In this document: positions 46,161-57,999 of the stretch, piece by piece
Layout of the letters: every line of letters starts with the position of its first letter
How positions within the stretch are numbered: position 1 is the first letter of the stretch
Source: Azolla caroliniana
Taxonomy: Eukaryota; Polypodiophyta
Length of the DNA: 64,000 nt
Assembly (NCBI GenBank): GCA_043228905.1
Contig: JBHGNT010000001.1
Span: 14,570,001 to 14,634,000, forward strand
Direction: 5' to 3'
The notes under the pieces: generated by a model
The model's input: the letters and a program-made list of their open reading frames with translations, nothing else
The model's database searches: none
What the model was told of the DNA's origin: nothing
Made by a program: the position numbers and the translations under genes

Positions 46161-46556
46161 TTGATACTCATCACCGAGGAGAGTGAGATAAACCTTGCGA
46201 ACAACGAGATGGCCTGGGTGGTCAACTCCGGAGCATTGTTCCACCTTACCCCGGACCGGAAATGCTTCTCATCCTACTCAGCCGGTGATCACGGCTGTGT
46301 CCGGATGGGGAATGAAGGTACATGCCGAATTGTCGGCATAGGAGACGTGTGGCTGACAACGCCAACCGGATGCAAGCTACTGCTGAAGGATGTCCGACAC
46401 GTTTCGAAGGTTCGTCTGAACCTGATATCAGCCGGTCGGATAGATGATGAAGGCTACACGGGTAGCATCCGGAACGGTGTTATGAAGCTCAGCAAAGGGA
46501 GCCTGATTGTGGCTCGGGCCCGGAAGGTAAACACGTTGTACCTAATGAATGCCTGA
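46161..46556 (+). pseudogene. Copia-3 protease, active-site Asp lost
   Basis: AWVVNSGALFHLTPDRK: the catalytic Asp of the DSG triad is Asn (codon 46224-46226 AAC). Then GNEGTCRIVGIGDVWLTT and LKDVRHVSKVRLNLISAGR, the typical Copia protease end and GAG-pre-integrase start. Ends at TGA 46554, in frame with the integrase. Confidence 0.85.
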
Positions 46557-46571
46557 TTATGCTCGGAAGAC

Positions 46572-47915
46572 GTGAACGTAGCATCCGACACTGCCGATGA
46601 GCTGTGGCACAAGAGGTTGTGCCACATGAGCGAGAAGGGGATGAAGAGGCTTGCAGACGACAACCTCATTCCAGTGAAGAACATGCACTTGGAGAAGTGC
46701 ACTGATTGTCTGGCCGGTAAACAAATCCGGACCTCCTTCCGATCCAAGCCACCGATGAGATGTAATGCACCACTGGAGTTGGTGCATACTGATGTATGTC
46801 AAGTGGAGACAAAGTCACATGCAGGATCGCAATACTTCGTGACGTTCATAGATGACCACAGCCGGAAGTTGTGGGCCACACCGTTGAAGACGAAGGATTA
46901 GGTGTTATCCGTCTTCAAAGAGCTCCACGCGAGAGTGGAAAGAGAAACCGACCGGAAGCTGAAGGCGGTTTGAGCAGATAACGGAGGTGAATACCGGGGG
47001 CAGTTCGAGGAGTACTGTCGCTCGAAGGGAATCTGGCTCGAATTTATTGTGCCGAAGACGCAGGAACTAAACGGGTTGGCCGGGAGGATGAACCGGACCA
47101 TAATGGAGAGGGTCCGGAGTATGTTGGCACATGCAAAACTACCCAAGAAGTTTTGGGCTGAGACACTGTCGACGGCGACATATGTGATAAACAGATCACC
47201 CTCAGTACCCTTGGACAGAGACACGCCACATAGAGTATGGACCGGTAAGGAAGTATCCTACCGGCATCTGAAGGTATTCGGGTGTCTTGCGTATGTGCAT
47301 GTAGCTAAGGACCGGAGAGGAAAACTAGATCCGAAGACCCGGCCATGCATATTCCTCGGTTACGACGACGATGAGTTCGGCTACCGAGTGTGGGACCTGG
47401 TCGACAAGAAGGTATTCTGGAGTCGAGATATTATCTTCATGGAGGACAAAACGCTCGCCGACTGGGAGTCAAAGAAGAAGATAATGAACTCTGAGTCAAC
47501 CGATAAGGATCGATTCTACGATGAGCAGACCCAACCGGCAAGAGACCGGTTAGCACTCGAGGAACCAGCCGGTTACGGTGAGGATACCGAACCGGCAGAA
47601 GAAGAAGTAGAGGAAGCTGAAACCAGAACCGGCCAAGACCCCGAATCAGATTCGGATGAAGAGCAAATGGAGGAGCTGGTTACCGAAGCCCAGAGACGGA
47701 GATATCCTCTTAGAGAGAGAAGGGCCCCCCGGAGATTTCTGGATGCAGAGCATGTGCTGCTAACCGATGAGGGGGAGCCAGAAAGCTTCGAAGAAGCGAA
47801 GGATGACACCCACAGCCGTAATTGGTTAAGTGCCATGCAGGATGAGATGGATTCCCTGCATGAGAACCATACGTACGAATTGGTGGAGTTGCCGAAAGGA
47901 AAGCGGGCACTCTGA
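46572..47915 (+). pseudogene. Copia-3 integrase, catalytic Glu lost
   Basis: HHCC: HKRLCHMSEKGMKRL...CTDCLAGK. First Asp in VHTDVCQVETKS, second in ADNGGEYRGQ. The Glu is replaced by Gly in LNGLAGRMNRT (codon 47082-47084 GGG). Stops at 46899, 46971 and 47913. The C-terminal part FLGYDDDEFGYRVWDLVDKK is followed by an acidic spacer (EEEVEEAETRTG, DSDEEQMEELV). The frame continues into RT. Confidence 0.88.
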
Positions 47916-47924
47916 AATAAGTGG

Positions 47925-49311
47925 GTGTACATGTTGAAATCGGGAGATGCCGGCAAACCCCCGAGATTCAAAGCTAGGATCGTGGCGAAGGGGTTCCAGC
48001 AGAAGAAGGGCGTGGACTTCGACAAGATATTTGCCCCGGTGAAAAAGATGACCTCTATCCGGACGGTGCTAAGTATAGCGGCAAGCATGGACCTCGAGGT
48101 AGAGCAGTTAGACATGAAGACGACATTCCTTCACGGTCACCTTGAAGAGGAGATCTACATGCAACAACCAGAAGGATTCGTGGAGAAACCTATACGGATT
48201 GAAGCAGGCTCCCCGACAATGGTACCGGAAGTTCGACTCCTTCATGACTGATCAAGGGTACCACAAGACATAGGCTGACCACTGTGTGTTTGTGAAGAAG
48301 TTCAAAGGAGGCGACTTCTTGATATTCCTTCTGTACGTGGACGACATGTTGATCGTCGGACGGAACCAAGCCAAAATACAGATGCTGAAGAAGGCCCTCA
48401 ACCGGACCTTCTCAATGAAAGACTTGGGTCCGGCACGATAGATGCGGGGGATGCATATCATCCGGAACCGGCCAACGAAGCAATTGTGGCTGTCACAGGA
48501 GAACTATGTGACAAAGGTGCTTCAGCGGTTCAACATGTTGGAAGCGAAACCGGTCGGATCGACACTCTCGGCAAACTGCAGATTATCCGGTAAGCAAAGC
48601 CCGAAGACGAAAGTAGAGAAGGCTGATATGATGAAGGTTCCATATGCCTCTGCCGTCGGGAGCTTGATGTACGCAATGGTGTGTACCCGACGGGATATAG
48701 GATACGCAGTTGGAATGGTGAGCCGGTTTATGAGCAATCCCGGCAAGGAGCACTGTAACACAGTCAAATGGATACTTTAGTACTTGAAGGGAACTTCGCA
48801 TATGTGTCTCCGATTCGGCTCCGGAAAACCTCAACTTGACGGTTTTACCGATTCGGACATGTCGGCTGATGTGGATACCAGCCGGTCCACATTCGGGCAT
48901 GTAATGACATATGCAAGGGGAGCTGTTTCGTGGCAATCGAGGCTGCAGAAGACGGTTGCGTTGTCAACAACGGAGGCGAAGTACATGGCGGCTGTGGAAG
49001 CCGAAAAGGAAATATTATGGATGAAGGACTTCATCGGAGAGCTCGATATCCGGCAAGATGAATACGGGCTCTATTGCGACAGTCAAAGTGCCATCCACCT
49101 TGCTAAGAATGTGGCCTACCATTCCTGGACGAAGCATATCCAACGTAGGTATCACTGGATCCGGGAAAGCATAGATGACCAGGAGTTTGCGCTGACGAAG
49201 ATCCACACGGCCGAGAACGGGTCAGATATGCTGACCAAAGTATTGATACCCGACAAGCTGGATGCATGCTGGAAGCGGATCAGACTAGTAAGACATCCCA
49301 TGCCGGAGTGA
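47925..49311 (+). pseudogene. Copia-3 RT-RNase H
   Basis: RFKARIVAKGFQQKKGVDFD, LDMKTTFLHGHLEEEIYMQ, then a small deletion and frameshift near 48188 (the LYGLKQAPRQWYRKF stretch is readable in the next frame). YVDDMLIVG (near 48350) is intact. Stops near 48279, 48439 and 48778. RNase H: FTDSDMSADVDTSRSTFG, STTEAKYMAAVEAEKE (Glu/Ala area changed), YCDSQSAIHLAKN. Ends with the TGA at 49309, ten bases before the 3' LTR. Confidence 0.87.
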
Positions 49312-49321
49312 AGGGGGAGTT

Positions 49322-49331
49322 TGTTAGGAAA
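49322..49331 (+). repeat. First 10 bp of the Copia-3 3' LTR
   Basis: TGTTAGGAAA, identical to the start of the 5' LTR. The last five bases, GGAAA, are the G4 target site. Confidence 0.9.
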
Positions 49332-49758
49332 TGTTAACTCTTAGGGCCGGACAATGGCCTAACACTGGGTGTCTACGGAAGACACTTCACCAAAGGGGTG
49401 TTACGGTAACAGGATTAGACTCAACGCTTAATCCGACTTACTTAGGTTACTTAGCAAGATCGTCCTTAATAATCACACACGTAAGATATAACAATGAATG
49501 CAGAACGACAATTAACACAGAGAGATAACAACACTAAGCTTTATTAATTAACCGCTGCTCATTACATCGTATCCGGGCCTTTAAATAGGTTTCCGGTCTG
49601 TAGTACAAAACGGTGCCATCCGCACCTGTTCGGGATCGGTTCGGAACGGCATACCGGTTCCGGTCCGTCCGTCCACACTCATAGCTTACTTACAACCATT
49701 CCTAATAATTAAATAACTCCCCGTTTCACACTCTGGACTCCTTTGCAGGCCAGTAACA
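49332..49758 (-). repeat. G4 3' LTR
   Basis: 427 bp, minus-strand ends TGTTACTGG...GAGTTAACA. The sequence just inside (minus TTGTCCCACGGGCGTGTCATG) is not purine-rich but is conserved with the same place in G3. Confidence 0.92.
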
Positions 49759-49812
49759 CATGACACGCCCGTGGGACAATACCTTGTACGTCGAATCCAC
49801 ATCCAACCCTTG

Positions 49813-52116
49813 CTATTCTTCGTCCAAAATATCCAGAATGCTTTGTTCAAGAGTCTCCAATGGTTCATCTCGAATCGGTTGTTTTTGTTGTTGTGGTTGT
49901 TGCTGCTCCGTTGATGGCTGCCGCGACTGGTCCTTTGGTGGCTGTTGCGGCTGCTCCTCCATTCGTTGCTCTGACACCGGCGTCTGCGTCGTTGCTCCCT
50001 CCGTCGTAGTGGTCTCCGGTTGACTGGTTCCGGGCTGGCCCTCAGCCAGCGACGGTTCCTCATCACTAAGGTTAACCGTTGCCGCTTCCCGTGCTTTTTC
50101 TTCCCGAACCCAGGACCGCTCGTAGCTTTCAAACTGGATTTGAGCGTCCAACCTATCATCGTCTAGCTGAGCAACGAGTTGCCGGACCTGCGCCAGTTGT
50201 TCATCCGCCAGGACTTGGAAGTCATCGGCCAACTCATCCCGTATGGCGGTGAAGTCCTCGGAAGTCAACGTGTAACAATCATCTCCTTCCTTCCGCCGGT
50301 TTGCCACGTCTGCCCTTAGCAATTGGTGTTCCGCCGCATTTTGTGCCCACTTTGTCCACCATCTTACGGAGCTTTCGTCAATCAAGCGTTTTGTCTGATT
50401 CAGCCATCCCAGAGGATGCACTGAATCCGGCCCGTTCCCAATTGCGATTTGATCTCTGCCGCTTGTCGTTTCTCCTTCAGTTGCTTGATGATTTTGACGT
50501 TGTCTTCCGCCTGCTCCTTGTAATGTGTCAATTCCCTTTGATATGTGCTTTGTAATTTCTGCAATACCGTTGACGCTCTCTCCTTTTCTTCCTGCTGCTA
50601 CCTCTGTAGCTCCATTCGGACCTTCTCCGCCTCGTCCAACCGTCGTGTATTCTCCGCACGTTCGTCGGAGATTGCCGTCGCGGCCCGATCAACATCCTGC
50701 TTGAGCTCGGCCATCCGTTCCTTATGCTCCGTTTCCAGCCATTTGTAGTCCCGGTGCAGGTGCTCAAAATCATCTGTCTTTTGCTTGAGTCGTGCATTGA
50801 TCTGTCGATGGGCCCGGTCCTCGCGGTCCTTCTGCTGGCGGAGCTCTTCCTTTAGCCGTTCAATTTCCATTTCCGCCGTCTTCCGCAACTTGTCTTTTTC
50901 CTCCCTTAGCCGGTCGTACGCTTGATGGCCTTTCCGGACGTTCTCAGCAATCTTCTTTAATTCTGATTCAGCCGCTGTGTTCAATTCCCGTTCCCGGCTC
51001 CTTAGCGTTTCTTGTGCGGCAAGTTCATCTCTCAATTCCGCAAGCTCCTGGGCTTGCGCCGCATCTCTCTCTAGAACGGTTTCCGTTGCCAGGGTCTTAT
51101 TGGTATGTACAGGTTGACCTGTTTCTTTATTCTGTACACTTACCGGAGTCACCGGTGATTGGATTTGTGTTGCCGTTAAGGCCATTTTGGCCATCTCTGT
51201 CGTGACCTGATCCAAGTCTCTTTGGGGTGCCGTCCGCCACTCTTCCCCGCTTCTTGGGCTGGACGGGCTGGATGGGTGGCACAAGTAAGGTGAGCCACTA
51301 CGTTACGACGTGCCATATCCTCCGTCCGTCTCGGCCTTCTTTGCCGTCTTTGCCTCTAACGATCTCGATCGCCGCACACAAACCGTCTGCGATCAATACC
51401 GGCCAATCCACCTTGATCCCTTCATAGGTGGCGATGATCATCCCTGCCCGGTTCTGCAGCATGACAGGGGGTCTAGGGTACACATGGCCGTATTCGTGGA
51501 GCACACGAGCAATCTCGCAGAACAACATATCTCCGCTGCCCTGTGTCCGGTAGCCCTTGCTGGCTAGGGAGTACTCACCAAAATACTTGATGAGTTGCTC
51601 CGAGGTCGGATTGTCAATCGAGAGTATGCCTCCCTCCGGAAGGCCTGTTAACGCTCGAATCGCCTCCGCCGTTATGACCTCTGTGTCGATTTCTTTGATC
51701 ACCTTGTCGGCTTCTTTGTGTGGCGGTACCTCCATAATCATCAAGAAGCCCTCGAGCCTGTGTTGCTTTAGCCATGTCTTGGCGGCTTCTGACAGCGTTT
51801 GCGGGTCCATGTCTGTGTCGAGGTCGGCTTGTGTTGGCGAGGTTGGCTGGTGATGAGAGTGAGAGTGAGAGAGAGAGAGTTCAGAAGGCGGGGGTTCTCT
51901 GTGTGTAGGTTCTCTTCTGATGATCTTGCAGCGCCTTGGTGCTTCTGTGCTCCTGGGTTCGCGAAAGTAGAGGGTTTCCACGCGCAGTGGTTTTTCTCTA
52001 TGCATTCTGGCGCCTTTTTCGAGTGTGTGCACGTCGTGTACTAAAATAGCATTATGTCCTGTGGTGGCGCTTAAATGCCCACTACGTACCTTTTCGCTCC
52101 TCGCTCTTTCGTCCAT
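49813..52116 (-). pseudogene. G4 additional ORF after pol
   Basis: From 52116 (272 codons to 51298): a basic N-terminus, His/Ser-rich LSHSHSHHQ, then a folded domain with WLKQHRLEGFLMIMEVP, ITAEAIRALTGLPEGG, LIKYFGEYSLASKGYRTQG and VDWPVLIADGLCAAIEI. Then from 51284 a 228-codon coiled coil rich in Glu, Arg and Gln, and at 50421-49813 a helical then Gln/Pro-rich tail. Stops and frame changes separate the three parts. G3 has the same layout (28340-31194), so this is one protein of the family. Role unknown; not Env-like, as I see no signal or membrane segment. Confidence 0.7.
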
Positions 52117-52190
52117 TCATACCTCGTTTTTGCATGATTACTTTTTCTTTTCTTTTCTTTTTTATTTTTTATTTTTAATGTGGTGTGAGG

Positions 52191-53183
52191 TTAGTTTTCC
52201 GTTGGTCCTATCGGACCCTTACCGGCCTCATTACGGTTTGCCGTCTCCTCATTCTCCCCTGTTACCAGCTTGCCGTCTCCTCCGTCTTGGTGGTTGTCGT
52301 TCCCCTCACAGGTTGCCGTTTCCTCACCGGTGTCGGTCCTTTGCTCAAATGGGTTCTTAGGCATCGGTTCTCTATATGGCTTCAATCGGAATCCGTTGAC
52401 CCATTAGCCTAGCACTTTGCCAGCAAGTGTCCCTAACTGGTAGGACCCATTATACTCACGTGTCAGCCAATACGGACCGGTCCATCTAAACCGTAGTTTA
52501 CCCGGCATCTTGCCCATCCGGGTCTGAAATACTAACACCGGCTTGCCGATTGCGAACATTTTTTCATTTCCTTTCCTGTGCCGGTCGACAAATGCTTTCC
52601 GTCGCCGTTGTTCCAATTCTAAGTGTAGGATGCTTGCCAGTTGTTGTTCCTCGAGTTCACACAGCGTTGTTAACCGTATTGCCTCCGACTCCTTCTCGCT
52701 CAACCGTTCCCGTAGCTGGATCCGTAAGCTGGGTACTTGGAATTCCACCGGCATTACCGCCTCTAGTCCGAACGCTAACCGGAACGGTGTTGTTCGGATG
52801 CTCGTTTTATATGCAGTCCGGTATGCCCAAAGCGCGCTATGTAGCTTGGTATCCCAATCCGTTCGGTTTTCGTTGACGATCTTCTGGAGGATATTCTGGA
52901 GCGTTTTGTTCGTCGATTCAGCTAATCCGTTTGCTTGCGGATAGTATGGTGTGCTCCGTTTATGGACAACGGCATAGAATGTTGTCAGGCTTTCAACTAC
53001 ATGGCCGAGAAAGTGCCCCCCTTGGTCGCTTATTAATTCGATTGGGCATCTGTAACGGCACCAGATGTATTCGTATAGAAATTTTGTCATTGACGCAGCG
53101 GTGTTGTCTCTTAAGGCTTTGGCCTCCACCCATTTCATGCAGTAATCAGTCGCGACGATGACGTACCGATTACCTTTTCTCAT
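52191..53183 (-). pseudogene. G4 integrase core and C-terminus
   Basis: VIVATDYCMKWVEAKAL (first Asp), LISDQGGHFLGHVV (second), YYPQANGLAESTNKTLQ (Glu): the triad is complete. Then LWAYRTAYKTSIRTTPFRLA, EFQVPSLRIQLRERL, a helical segment and SYQLGTLAGKVLG with a stop at 52404. The last part continues as WVNGFRLKPYREPMPKNPF to about 52191. Confidence 0.9.
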
Positions 53184-53252
53184 TGCCGGTGGTTTGAACG
53201 GTCCAACAAAGTCCAGCCCCCACTTCTGGAATTGTTCGAGTGGTAGTACAGG

Positions 53253-54120
53253 CTAGTGTGGCACCCAAGCCTGCTCTGTTGGCTGGCCCATTCGCTGGCA
53301 TAGGTCACATTCTTTTGCGTACCGTACAACATCTCTTAATGTCGTTGGCCACCATAGGCCACTTTGCCATATTTTCCTGGCCGTCGCATCTCCGGCATAG
53401 TGACCTCCGGCAACTCCGTAGTGGGCTTCCCTCAATATGAGGTCCTTTTCATCGCTACGCACAGGCCGTCTCCATATGCCGTCCGCGCCCTTGTGGTAAA
53501 GTGTGTCTTGCAGCAAGCAAAAATGTCGGTTTTGCACTGCCAGGCGTTTCCTTTCATCCCGGTTCATCTCTTCCGGAGGCAGTCCTGTGCTCAGAAACGG
53601 GTGCATGTTTGTGAGCCACTTGTCTTCCTGTGCCACCGTCTCATCTGCTGCCGTTTCCGTAGTGACTCGAAACAGCTCCGCATCCGGAAACTCGTCCGCT
53701 ACTCCGTCACCTGTCTCTCCGGACTCTAATCGGCTTAAGTAATCCGCCATGGCATGCTGTATCCCGGGTTGGTGGAATATTTCGAACTCGAATTCCTGTA
53801 ACAGTAAGGTCCACCAGGCGAACTTACCGGTGAGTGACGCTTTGGACACCAGGTAAAGGAGTGTCGAATGATCTACATGGAAGGAAAACTTCCTTCCCAA
53901 TAAATAATGCCGAAACTTTGTCACACTGTAGATCATCCCTAGAGCTTCCCGTTCCGTGGTAGAGTAGTTCCGTTCCGCATGGGATAGATTTCGGCTGGCA
54001 TAGTACACTGGCCGGTACCACTTTGGCTCCGTAAACTACATCAGTACGCTTCCACGAACACATGAAATTCTTTACTCCAATCCGGAGGCTGCACTACCGG
54101 TGCTTACGACAATAGTACCT
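53253..54120 (-). pseudogene. G4 RNase H and integrase zinc domain
   Basis: A broken first part around 54120-54010 is followed by YYASRNLSHAERNYSTTERE, SFHVDHSTLLYLVSK and HAMADYLSRLES. Then HYGVAGGHYAGDATARKIWQ and CDLCQRMG (HHCC). Ends at a stop at 53253. The first RNase H Asp lies in the broken part. Confidence 0.85.
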
Positions 54121-54130
54121 TAAGGGCCCT

Positions 54131-55195
54131 TTATGCCCTATCCTCGGTGTCGGTCCACTGGAATGGTGTCCGATGTACGGCGGCATGCAACGATGTAGCC
54201 AGGTCGGCCAAGTATCGGAGCATCCGGTTGTGCCACCGGATCTGGCCTAAGAACCGGCTTAATGCCTTTGCCGTTGCCGGCGTTGGTGCTTCTAATATGG
54301 CTTTCACTTTGTCCAGGTCGACTGCAATACCTTCCTGGCTCACAATATGTCCTAATAAAGTTCCACTAGACACGCCAAATACACACTTTGCCGGATTCAA
54401 GCTTAGCCGGTATGCTCTACACTTTTCAAGACAAAGACGGAGGTGCTGAAAATGGTCCTCCTCCCAGCTATAGACGGCGAAATCGTCAAGGAAAACCTGC
54501 ATAAAAGCCGGGATATATTCACCAAAGATTTCCATGATGATTCGTTGAAATGTTGCCGGTGCCGTTTTGAGTCCGAACATCATCACCACGGCCACAAACA
54601 CCCCCCATTCGGTGACGAAAGCCGTTTTCTCTTGGTCGTCGGGGTTCATCCGAATCTGATTATACCCGTTGAATCCATCTAGAAAGCTATAGACCTCATG
54701 GCTGGCAATGGCATCCAACACTCCATCTGTGAACGGAAGTGGAAACGCATCTGTTACCATAGCCGCATTGAGTTTCCAGTAGTCCACACAAACTCGAATT
54801 TTTTCATTCTTCTTCAATACGACTACGATCGGGCTCAGCCATGTCGCTTTCTTTACCGGACGGATAAAGCCAACTCTTAGCAGTTTGTCGATTTCCTCCT
54901 TGACTTTGGCGGCATAATTGGGATTCATCCGGTACCGTCTTTGTGCCACGGGTTTTGCGTCCTTGCTCAAGTGAACCTGATGCTGGTATAACTGAGGTTC
55001 GAGTCCTCGCATGTCTTTGTATGACCAGGCGAACACGTCGCGAAATTCCGTGAGAAGTGTGATCATCGCCGTTTTGTCTTCGGACTTCATCTCCTTGGCA
55101 ATGTGCACCGGTTTTGCTTCGTCCGTGGTCCCTAGGTTCACCTCTTCAAGTTGCGACGCTTTTACGCGCTGTGAAACGGCCATTTCCCGTTCCAA
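54131..55195 (-). pseudogene. G4 reverse transcriptase
   Basis: 354 open codons. PVAQRRYRMNPNYAAKVKEE, KLLRVGFIRPVKKATWLSP, IRVCVDYWKLNAAMVTDAFP, HEVYSFLDGFNGYNQIRM, ATFQRIIMEIFGEYIPAFMQ, VFLDDFAVYS (active site) and LLGHIVSQEGIAVDLDKV, ALSRFLGQIRWHNRML. All RT blocks present in order, without a stop. The upstream end is continuous with the protease linker. Confidence 0.92.
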
Positions 55196-55330
55196 CGCTT
55201 CCTGCGCTTGCCATAACTCCCGGATTGCGTCTTTATCCGGTTCTGCTTCAGCCTCTTCCGGTTGCGGTAAGTATGGTGCTACTGCTTCGGCAATGTCAAT
55301 TTCGAAGAGGGGTATGATCTTCGGGTTTTC

Positions 55331-55800
55331 CTACAAGTTCTGAGCTTCTTCTTCGTCAGCTAACCCTTCTAGCATGTTGACGCACTCTGCATACAACGGT
55401 GTACATTCCTTGCCAGTGCTCGTCCTTGGATGTGTTGGTACCCGTACCTTGGCTTTTCCTCGCCGGAAGGTAATTATATTTTTCCTCCAATTCTGTTTGA
55501 TATGTGCCGTTTTCAACCACGGCCGCCCCAGCAATAGCGGGTATGCGCCTTGTGCCTGTTATTGTAGCACTACTGCCGAGATGTGAAATGTATGACCGCC
55601 CACGGTGACTTCTAATTTCCGTATTAATCCTGTCGGCCGCACTGAGCTTGTATGGGCCATCCGTAACCAGAACGGACACGGCTCCCACTCGTGGATTCCC
55701 AGGGCATCACACGTCCGAAGGCTTATTACATTCACCCCAGAGCCTCCATCTATTACTGTGCCGGGGAGTTCTTTCCCTTTTACAATCGCAGTAATTACCG
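55331..55800 (-). pseudogene. G4 protease region
   Basis: TVIDGGSGVNVISLRT (active site DGGS), WEPCPFWLRMAHTSSVRP, GGHTFHISAVV, a stop near 55562, GAYPLLLGRPWLKTAH and an acidic tail with a stop at 55331. Same pattern as G3 35846-36681. Confidence 0.82.
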
Positions 55801-57859
55801 GACTGTTGGTCCCTCCTCCGGATTCGAGAAGAGTACCAGTGCCGGTGATGATTCTCCTGCCGTCATGGCCGTCTTCAGTCCTTCCATGAATCTTGGCACG
55901 AGTTGTAGGAGTCTTCCTAGTGGCAACTTAATCTGGCATTCTTGCAACGCCAGCCATGTCTCGTTCTCAAAGTGACTGCCGCCGGCAAGCCCTACGGTAT
56001 TCTCCTTTTGCCACTGTAAGTCTGTGACATTTTGCTCGTTTGCTTTTTTCACCCATTCCGTCGCTTGCTTCCGGATGGTCTCCTGCGTCTCCCATTCCTT
56101 GGCCATGCCCTTCGACCTTGTGGTCACCTGTTGTAGATCTGCCACTTCAGGGACTACCATATTTACTCCCAGTCGTTTGTCATAGCTCTTCGCCGGGCAT
56201 TGATTACTATAATGGCCTTCCTGTCGGCAGTAGTGGCAGTAAGCTTTCCGGGTATTGCTGGATTCGGCATTGTCTGTTGTACCCGAGGCAGGTCCCGTGG
56301 TAAGCGCGGGGTTTTGGGCCGATTGGCTGCTTGAAGCTCCTTGTTCCGGATCCCGTGGGTAGCCGCCTTTTTTGAAATGTCGTTTTTTGTTATAGTTCTT
56401 CTTATTGCGGTACTCTTGACGAGGTTGGTCGTTATATCTGCTGTATTCCTCCCGTTGCTGACGATACCCGGGGGAGCGCTCCCGGTCGTAATGTTCGTAT
56501 CGTCTATTATACTCCCAGTACCGATCATATCTATCATGCCGGTCGTAGTTATCCCGCCGATCACTGTACCGGACATCATTCTCCCATCGATCGCCATACC
56601 GGACATCTTCTACCGGTCGGTCACGGTCCATTCGCCGCCAGCGTTCCTCTTCTTCATCCTGGCTGCTGCGTGCCTCTATTTGTCGGACGGGCGGTGCTTG
56701 CCGGTTCAATAGATTATACTCGCACCTATCCGTCGTATGGCCCTTGGATTGACAGATTACACATTGTGTCCTCATAGTGCATTCTAGTGCCGAGTGTCCG
56801 GAATTCAAGCAGGTTGTGCACTGTATTACTTGCCGAAACCGGAGGTCTTCATCGGACGATAACGCCCGTTGGAGTGCTCCCAATGTGAGCCAGGAGCTTG
56901 TCTTTTCCATCTCTCTCACTCGGTCAATGACCTGGTCGATGGTACTTGTGCGGAAGTCAATTACTATGCAAACCGTGCGTAGGGGTTCCCGGAGTGCATT
57001 TAGGAATATAGTCTGTAATTCCTCCTCCGGGGGTGCGCGGGCAAGCTGACTATGGATCGATCCGTTGAAACCGGATGACAAACTAGGGAATGCTCTCCCC
57101 TGCCTCCTATCGGATGGTATAAAATAAGCCCACCATTACTGTCTGGTCCACCTCCTTTTGGAAAAAATGCAAGAATTTAGCTTTTAAATCTGCAAAGGTG
57201 GTGATGGTAGACGGGTCCTGCGTCCGGCGCCATCTGCGTTCCTCTTCCTCCGGGGTCAATCACTAGGACACATGGTTTGCTTCCCATGTCTGTTCAAAGG
57301 CATGAACGTGAGCTTCCGCGTCCAAATCATCTCTATACTTGGAGTACTGGAACGACATGTCGTCGTCCAGTATTGGTGCACGGACTGGCAGTGTTGGTGG
57401 TCGTTCCTGGATTTTCTCCGGCGTCGGTGGTCTTTCCTGATTTGTTTCCGGCATCGGTTGTCTTTCCTCTTCTTTTGGTGACGGAGGCCTCTCCTCTTCG
57501 ACTTCCGGTGTCGAAGGTCGCTCTTCCTCTACTGGTTCCAGAGGTTCCAGCCTTAGCATTTCCAGTTCCGGTGTCGGTAAGGTGTCTGATCCTTTGTCCT
57601 CCGGTCCGCCTGGGGTTTCGTTGTTGCTACGGTAGTTCATGTGCACGCTGTATTCCCCTTCGAAATCCGATTCATACGCTGAAAAGGCTTCCGCTTCGCC
57701 TTCTCCGTTTGCCAACGCCTGGAGAAGGGATTCAGTTTCCCGGAGGCTACTTAGGCTACTGCCGTCGTCCGAGTGCGATGTTTGCTGTAACCAAAGGGAA
57801 TCCTCTGCTACTCTCCGGATTACGTTGGAAAACGAGCGATCCGCTCTAATTTCCTGCAC
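55795..57859 (-). pseudogene. G4 gag with Pro-rich repeats and two zinc knuckles
   Basis: From 57859: an acidic N-terminal part with 10-11-residue repeats of the type ERPPTPE (57540-57390), then DDLDAEAHVHAFEQTW, the start of the capsid-like domain. It is broken between 57263 and 57081, then runs 428 codons: FLNALREPLRTVCIVIDF, a CCHC-like pair CTTCLNSGHSALEC and CVICQSKGHTTDRC, a long Arg/Tyr/Asp repeat (RYDRYWEYNRRYEHYDRE), a third knuckle CHYCRQEGHYSNQC and a linker to protease. The RYD-rich stretch should bind RNA. Confidence 0.87.
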
Positions 57860-57999
57860 CGCTTGTTGGAAAGCCTCACGTCTCCTTTGCCTTTCGGCAA
57901 GGCGTCGAGTTCAATCTGTAACCAGGTCGTGCGTTGATCTAGTCATCCATTCATGTCGTCGTTCGCTGCAAAAACAGGAATCGTGGTCGCCAAAAACTG

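Noticed and set aside
49813-52116. Envelope-like gene in G4
   Set aside because: Position fits, but there is no signal peptide or membrane segment; the content is a soluble domain plus coiled coil.
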